DNA of 64,000 nucleotides from Streptomyces cinerochromogenes (GTDB taxonomy: Bacteria; Actinomycetota; Actinomycetes; Streptomycetales; Streptomycetaceae), in NCBI RefSeq assembly GCF_014648635.1, contig NZ_BMRM01000007.1, positions 357,716-421,715 of the forward strand. The letters run 5' to 3'. A model generated the notes under the pieces. That model ran no database searches. It was not told the DNA's origin and worked only from the letters and a program-made list of their open reading frames with translations. The translations under genes and the position numbers were made by a program. This document shows, one piece after another, positions 59,860-64,000 of this stretch (position 1 is its first letter; the number at the start of each line of letters is the position of its first letter).

Positions 59860-60855
59860 GTGCGCATAGCGGTCACCGGCTCCATCGCCACCGATCACCT
59901 GATGCACTTCCCCGGCCGGTTCACCGAACAGCTCGTGGCGGAGCAGCTCGACCACGTGTCGCTCTCCTTCCTGGTGGACGAGCTGCACATCCGCCGCGGC
60001 GGCGTCGCCTCGAACATCGCCTTCGGGCTCGGGCAACTCGGCCTGCGGCCCGTGCTCGTCGGCGCCGTGGGACAGGACTTCGAGGAGTACGACGCGTGGC
60101 TCACCCGGCACGGCGTCGACACCGGCGTGGTCCACCGGTCCCGGACCCGGCACACCGCACGGTTCCAGTGCACCACCGACGAGGACGGCAACCAGATCGC
60201 CTCGTTCTACGCCGGCGCGATGAGCGAGGCGGCGACGATCGACATCGGCGCCGTCGCCGACCGCGTCGGTGGCCTGGACCTGGTGCTGATCGGGGCGAAC
60301 GACCCCGAGGCGATGCTGCGGCACACCGAGGACTGCCGCCGGGCCGGGCTGCCCTTCGCCGCCGACCCGTCCCAGCAGCTCGCACGGCTGCCCGGCGAGG
60401 CGATCAGGGACCTGGTGACCGGTGCGGACCACCTCTTCACCAACGGGTACGAAAGCGGCCTGCTGCTCCGCAAGACCGGCTGGCAGCCGGACGACGTCCT
60501 CGAACGGGTCGGCACCTGGGTCACGACGCTGGGCGGCAAGGGCTGCCGGATCCAGCGCCGGGGCGAGCCCACCACCGAGATCGCGGCGGTGCCGGTGACC
60601 GACCAGCGGGACCCCACCGGCGTGGGCGACGGCTTCCGCGCCGGCTTCCTCGCGGCGCTCGGCTGGGGGCTCGGCCCGGCCAGGGCCGCCCAGCTGGGCT
60701 CCGCCGTCGCCGCGAGCGTGCTGGAGGCGGTCGGTGCCCAGGAGTACCGGCTGGACCGGCGGGAACTGGCCGCGCGGTGCGGCGCCGCCTACGGGCCCGA
60801 GGCGCAGCGGGAGCTGGCCGGGTTCCTCGGCGCCGGGGGCGGTGGGGACTCGTGA
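59860..60855 (+). CDS. adoK: Adenosine kinase, actinobacterial PfkB type
   Basis: 331 residues from GTG 59860. PfkB signatures: RRGGVASNIAFGLGQLG and DPTGVGDGFRAGFLAALGWG. Strong overall similarity to mycobacterial AdoK (VTGSIATDHLMHFPGRFTEQL, SLSFLVDELHIRRGGVASN, HTARFQCTTDEDGNQIASFY, IGANDPEAMLRHTEDCRR). It phosphorylates the adenosine released from S-adenosylhomocysteine, so it helps pull the methyl cycle forward. It lies one base after metK and overlaps metF by 4 bases. Confidence 0.92.
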   Translation: MRIAVTGSIATDHLMHFPGRFTEQLVAEQLDHVSLSFLVDELHIRRGGVASNIAFGLGQLGLRPVLVGAVGQDFEEYDAWLTRHGVDTGVVHRSRTRHTARFQCTTDEDGNQIASFYAGAMSEAATIDIGAVADRVGGLDLVLIGANDPEAMLRHTEDCRRAGLPFAADPSQQLARLPGEAIRDLVTGADHLFTNGYESGLLLRKTGWQPDDVLERVGTWVTTLGGKGCRIQRRGEPTTEIAAVPVTDQRDPTGVGDGFRAGFLAALGWGLGPARAAQLGSAVAASVLEAVGAQEYRLDRRELAARCGAAYGPEAQRELAGFLGAGGGGDS

Positions 60856-61796
60856 CCGTGCCGGGCGCGCCGCCGGAGGGCGTGCGCCGCGGGCTGGCCG
60901 AGGGCCGCCCCCTGTACTCCTTCGAGGTCTTCCCGCCGAAGACCCCCCGGGGGGAACGGGACCTGTGGCGCACCCTGCGCGACATCGAGGTGCTGCGGCC
61001 GGCGTTCGTCTCGGTCACCTACGGGGCGGGCGGCTCCTCCCGGGACCGTACGACGTCCCTCGCCGAGCGCATCGCCCAGGACACCACCCTCCCGGTGGTC
61101 GCCCATCTCACCGCCGTCGGGCACTCCGTGGCCGAACTGCGGCGCATCATCGGGACCTACGCGCAGGCCGGGGTGCGCGACCTGCTGGTCCTGCGCGGTG
61201 ACCCCCCGGCCGACCCGCAGGGGCCCTGGACACCGCACCCCGAGGGAGTGCGGTACGCCGCCGAACTGGTGCGCCTGGTCCGGCAGGCGGGCGACTTCGG
61301 GATCGGTGTCGCCGCGTTCCCCGAGCGGCACCCCCGCTCACCGGACTGGGAGCAGGACATCAGGCACTTCGTGGCGAAGGCGCGGGCCGGCGCCGACTTC
61401 GCGATCACCCAGATGTTCTTCCGGGCCGAGGACTACTTCCGGCTCCGGGACCGGCTCGACGCGGCGGGCTGCACCCTCCCGGTGATCCCCGAGATCATGC
61501 CCGCCACCCGGTTCCGGCAGATCGCCCGCTTCGCCGAACTGAGCGGCGCGACCGTGCCCGCCGGGCTGGCCCGCCGGCTGGAGAACGCGCGGGACGACGC
61601 CGAGGGCCACCGGATCGGGGTCGACCACGCCACCGCGATGGCCCGGGACCTGCTGGACCAGGGCGCCCCCGGCCTGCACTTCATCACCCTCAACCGCTCG
61701 ACGGCGGCCCTCGACATCTACCGCGGTCTGGGGCTGCCCGAACCCCGCCGTGCCCTCGCGGGGGCCGCAGGAGGAGCCGACCGTGGTACCAGCTGA
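60852..61796 (+). CDS. metF: 5,10-methylenetetrahydrofolate reductase
   Basis: 314 residues from GTG 60852 (GTGA overlap). TIM-barrel family motifs: YSFEVFPPKTPRGE, PAFVSVTYGAGGSSRDRT, HLTAVGHSVAELR, VLRGDPP, IGVAAFPERHP, ADFAITQMFFRAEDYF and PVIPEIMP. It supplies methyl-tetrahydrofolate for methionine regeneration. With metK and adoK it forms a methyl-recycling set. Length is typical. Its 3' end overlaps the next kinase gene by 14 bases. Confidence 0.95.
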   Translation: MTVPGAPPEGVRRGLAEGRPLYSFEVFPPKTPRGERDLWRTLRDIEVLRPAFVSVTYGAGGSSRDRTTSLAERIAQDTTLPVVAHLTAVGHSVAELRRIIGTYAQAGVRDLLVLRGDPPADPQGPWTPHPEGVRYAAELVRLVRQAGDFGIGVAAFPERHPRSPDWEQDIRHFVAKARAGADFAITQMFFRAEDYFRLRDRLDAAGCTLPVIPEIMPATRFRQIARFAELSGATVPAGLARRLENARDDAEGHRIGVDHATAMARDLLDQGAPGLHFITLNRSTAALDIYRGLGLPEPRRALAGAAGGADRGTS

Positions 61797-62877
61797 AGCC
61801 ACCGTCCCGACGGCCGGCGCCGACTGCGACGTGTACGTCGTGGGCACCGTGTTCCAGGACATCGTCTTCACCGGGCTCGACGCAGCCCCGGCCAAGGGGG
61901 CCGAGTCCTGGGCCCGCGGCATGGGGTGCAGCCCCGGCGGGGTGGCCAACACGGCGACGGCACTCGCCCGGCTGGGCCTGCGCACGATGCTCTGCGCGGC
62001 GTTCGGCGACGACGAGTACGGCGACCACTGCTGGGCCGACCTCGCCGCCGAGGGCGTCGACCTGTCACTGGCCCGAAGACCGGCGGGCTGGCACTCACCG
62101 GTGACCGTCTCGTTCGCCTACGAGGGCGACCGCACCATGGTCACCCACGGCCACGAGGTACCGGCCGAGGAGCAACTGCCGCCCCCGGTACCGCCGCGCA
62201 GCCGCGCCTGCGTCACCGGACTCGCTCCGGACCAGGAGGCCGGCTGGGTGCGGCGGGCGGCCGCGCGGGGCAGCCTGGTGTTCGCCGACGCCGGCTGGGA
62301 CGCCACCGGCCGCTGGGCCCTGTCCGACCTGGACGGGCTCGACCACTGCCATGCGTTCGTGCCGAACGCGGCCGAGGCCCTCCGCTACACCCGCACCGAC
62401 GACGCCCGCGCCGCGGCCCGCGCGCTCGCCGAGGTGGTGCCGGTGGCCGTGGTGACCGCGGGGGAGCAGGGGGCCGTCGCCTGCGACGGGCGGACCGGCG
62501 ACGAGGCGGCCGTGCCCGCGGTGTCCGTCGACGCCCTGGACCCCACGGGCGCGGGCGACGTGTTCCTGGCCGGGTTCGTGTTCGCCACCCTGGCCGACTG
62601 GCCGCTCGCGGACCGCCTCGCCTTCGCCAACCTCTGCGCCGCGCTGTCCGTCGCCGAGTTCGGCGGAGCGCACTCGGCGCCGGGCTGGCACGAGATCACC
62701 CGCTGGTGGTCGGGTCTGCGCGGTGCGAAGCCCCGCTGCCGCCACGGCGCCGAACTGCTGGACCGCTACGACTTCCTGACGGCATCGACCAAGACGGCGC
62801 CGCGGACCCCGCCGCGCCGTGCGGTTCCCACGATCGGATTCCGGGGAGCCGCTCCGTCACCCGCAGGCCGACGGTGA
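61783..62877 (+). CDS. PfkB-family carbohydrate kinase of unknown substrate
   Basis: 364 residues from GTG 61783, with GGAGGAG 6 bases upstream. PfkB motifs: GGVANTATALARLGL and the C-terminal LDPTGAGDVFLAGFVFA. It differs clearly from the adenosine kinase two genes upstream, so it is not a duplicate. Candidates are a ribose or nucleoside kinase for salvage of the ribose part of SAM by-products, or a sugar kinase for glycosylation. A basic, Pro-rich tail of about 30 residues follows the fold. Confidence 0.85.
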   Translation: MVPAEATVPTAGADCDVYVVGTVFQDIVFTGLDAAPAKGAESWARGMGCSPGGVANTATALARLGLRTMLCAAFGDDEYGDHCWADLAAEGVDLSLARRPAGWHSPVTVSFAYEGDRTMVTHGHEVPAEEQLPPPVPPRSRACVTGLAPDQEAGWVRRAAARGSLVFADAGWDATGRWALSDLDGLDHCHAFVPNAAEALRYTRTDDARAAARALAEVVPVAVVTAGEQGAVACDGRTGDEAAVPAVSVDALDPTGAGDVFLAGFVFATLADWPLADRLAFANLCAALSVAEFGGAHSAPGWHEITRWWSGLRGAKPRCRHGAELLDRYDFLTASTKTAPRTPPRRAVPTIGFRGAAPSPAGRR

Positions 62878-62907
62878 CCCTCACTTCCCGTCCCAGGAGA
62901 CCCTGCC

Positions 62908-64000
62908 ATGCATGCCCATCCGCACGACCCGGTGCCGGACCGACTCAGCTGGCGAGACCTGCCCGCGGCGCAGCAGCCCGAGTACCCCGACCCCGAGGCT
63001 CTGCGCGCGGTGATCGCGGACCTTGAGACCTTCCCGCCGCTCGTCTTCGCGGGCGAGTGCGACCAGCTGCGCGCCCGGATGGCGGCCGTCGCCAGGGGAG
63101 AGGCGTTCCTCCTCCAGGGCGGCGACTGCGCCGAGGCCTTCGACGCGGTGTCCGCCGACCACATCCGCAACAAGCTCAAGACGCTGCTTCAGATGAGTGC
63201 CGTGCTGACCTACGCGGCCTCCGTGCCGGTGGTGAAGGTCGGCCGGATCGCGGGCCAGTACTCCAAGCCCCGCTCCAAGCCGACCGAGACCCGCGACGGC
63301 GTGACGCTCCCGGTGTACCGGGGCGACTCCGTCAACGGCTTCGACTTCACGCCCGAGGCCCGGGTCCCGGATCCCGAGCGGCTCAAGCGCATGTACCACG
63401 CCTCGGCGTCCACGCTGAACCTGGTGCGTTCCTTCACCACCGGCGGTTACGCCGACCTGCGCCAGGTGCACGCCTGGAACCAGGACTTCGTGCGCACCTC
63501 GCCGTCGGGCGAGCGCTACGAGCAGCTGGCGCGGGAGATCGACAACGCGCTGAACTTCATGCGGGCCTGCGGCACCGACCCGGAGGAGTTCAGGACCGTC
63601 GAGTTCTACTCCTCGCACGAGGCGCTGCTGCTGGACTACGAGTCCGCCCTGACCCGGGTCGACTCGCGCACCGGCAAGCTGTACGACGTCTCCGCGCACA
63701 TGGTGTGGATCGGTGAGCGCACCCGGCAGATGGACCACGCGCACATCGAGTTCGCCTCGAGGATCCGCAATCCGATCGGCATCAAGCTCGGCCCGACCGC
63801 CACGGCCGAGGAGGCGCTGCGGTACATCGACCGCCTCGACCCCGAGCGGGAGCCGGGCCGGCTGACCTTCATCGTCCGCATGGGCGCCGGCAGGATCCGC
63901 GACAGGCTCCCGGAGCTGGTGGAGAAGGTCACGGCGTCGGGTGCGACGGTGGCCTGGGTGACCGACCCGATGCACGGCAACACCTTCGAGGCGGCCTCCG
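62908..64000 (+). CDS. Class II DAHP synthase, 3' end outside window
   Basis: ATG 62908 has AGGAGA 7 bases upstream; the frame is open to the window end (364 codons). Plant-type class II 3-deoxy-D-arabino-heptulosonate-7-phosphate synthase motifs: FLLQGGDCAEAF, VVKVGRIAGQYSKPRSKP, FTTGGYADLRQVHAWN, YSSHEALLLDYE, HMVWIGERTRQ, KLGPTATAEEAL and TDPMHGNTFE. It makes the first shikimate-pathway intermediate. A cluster-borne copy usually escapes feedback control and boosts aromatic amino acid supply, here for the MIO enzyme. Confidence 0.95.
   Translation, partial: MHAHPHDPVPDRLSWRDLPAAQQPEYPDPEALRAVIADLETFPPLVFAGECDQLRARMAAVARGEAFLLQGGDCAEAFDAVSADHIRNKLKTLLQMSAVLTYAASVPVVKVGRIAGQYSKPRSKPTETRDGVTLPVYRGDSVNGFDFTPEARVPDPERLKRMYHASASTLNLVRSFTTGGYADLRQVHAWNQDFVRTSPSGERYEQLAREIDNALNFMRACGTDPEEFRTVEFYSSHEALLLDYESALTRVDSRTGKLYDVSAHMVWIGERTRQMDHAHIEFASRIRNPIGIKLGPTATAEEALRYIDRLDPEREPGRLTFIVRMGAGRIRDRLPELVEKVTASGATVAWVTDPMHGNTFEAAS

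Overview
The window is chromosomal DNA of a Streptomyces or a very close relative. GC content is very high, GTG starts and 4-base ATGA/GTGA gene overlaps are frequent, TTA codons are almost absent, and the gene content is typically streptomycete: a PknG-type kinase locus, LAL and GAF-LuxR regulators, an actinobacterial urate/glyoxylate region, NIS siderophore synthetases and a secondary-metabolite cluster. I saw no rRNA, tRNA, CRISPR array or insertion sequence.

1-7.6 kb: a co-oriented, largely overlapping operon around a PknG-like kinase, with a von Willebrand A protein, a four-TM GlnX-like membrane sensor and an anchored solute-binding protein. This is a sensor-to-kinase set like mycobacterial glnH-glnX-pknG. 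Seven degenerate copies of the kinase gene's own start region lie just before it. 7.7-14.7 kb: an AlkZ-like DNA glycosylase candidate (QAQ motif), a DUF5701-type protein, a secreted trypsin, a large LAL regulator and a GAF-LuxR regulator. 14.9-18.2 kb: two coupled acyl-CoA synthetases.

18.3-33.6 kb: a purine/urate/glyoxylate block. gcl, catalase, tartronate semialdehyde reductase and hydroxypyruvate isomerase handle glyoxylate. uraD, uraH and uricase, two NCS2 permeases and 8-oxoguanine deaminase handle purine uptake and urate breakdown; catalase can remove the peroxide made by uricase. Two promoter-linked operator classes are visible. Tandem 15-bp TTCCGn-type palindromes exactly 21 bp apart occur at gcl and hyi, in the same position relative to the promoter. 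A TCAACAnnnTGTTGA palindrome runs into the -35 box of both the catalase and uraD promoters.

33.6-45 kb: mixed genes: DEDDh exonuclease, HxlR-SCP2 regulator with two operators 21 bp apart, aminotransferase, secreted protease with an FG-GAP-like domain, histidine phosphatase, thioesterase, a secreted VWA pair, a Nudix protein and an unrecognised 513-residue membrane protein. 45-49.3 kb: two divergent IucA/IucC-type NIS synthetases and a luciferase-like oxidoreductase with a near-consensus promoter and palindromic operator.

49.4-64 kb (continues past the edge): the most interesting region, a probable secondary-metabolite cluster. On the minus strand are MarR, P450, acyltransferase-3 and a NarL/LuxR regulator containing a TTA (bldA) codon. 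Divergent from them is a tightly overlapping operon: an MIO-type aromatic amino acid lyase or aminomutase, a phenylacetate-CoA-ligase-like adenylating enzyme, a glutamine-dependent asparagine-synthetase-like amidotransferase, then metK, adenosine kinase, methylenetetrahydrofolate reductase, a second PfkB kinase and a class II DAHP synthase. This looks like an aryl-propanoid or beta-aryl amide pathway carrying its own aromatic precursor supply and SAM-regeneration cassette. I cannot name the product.
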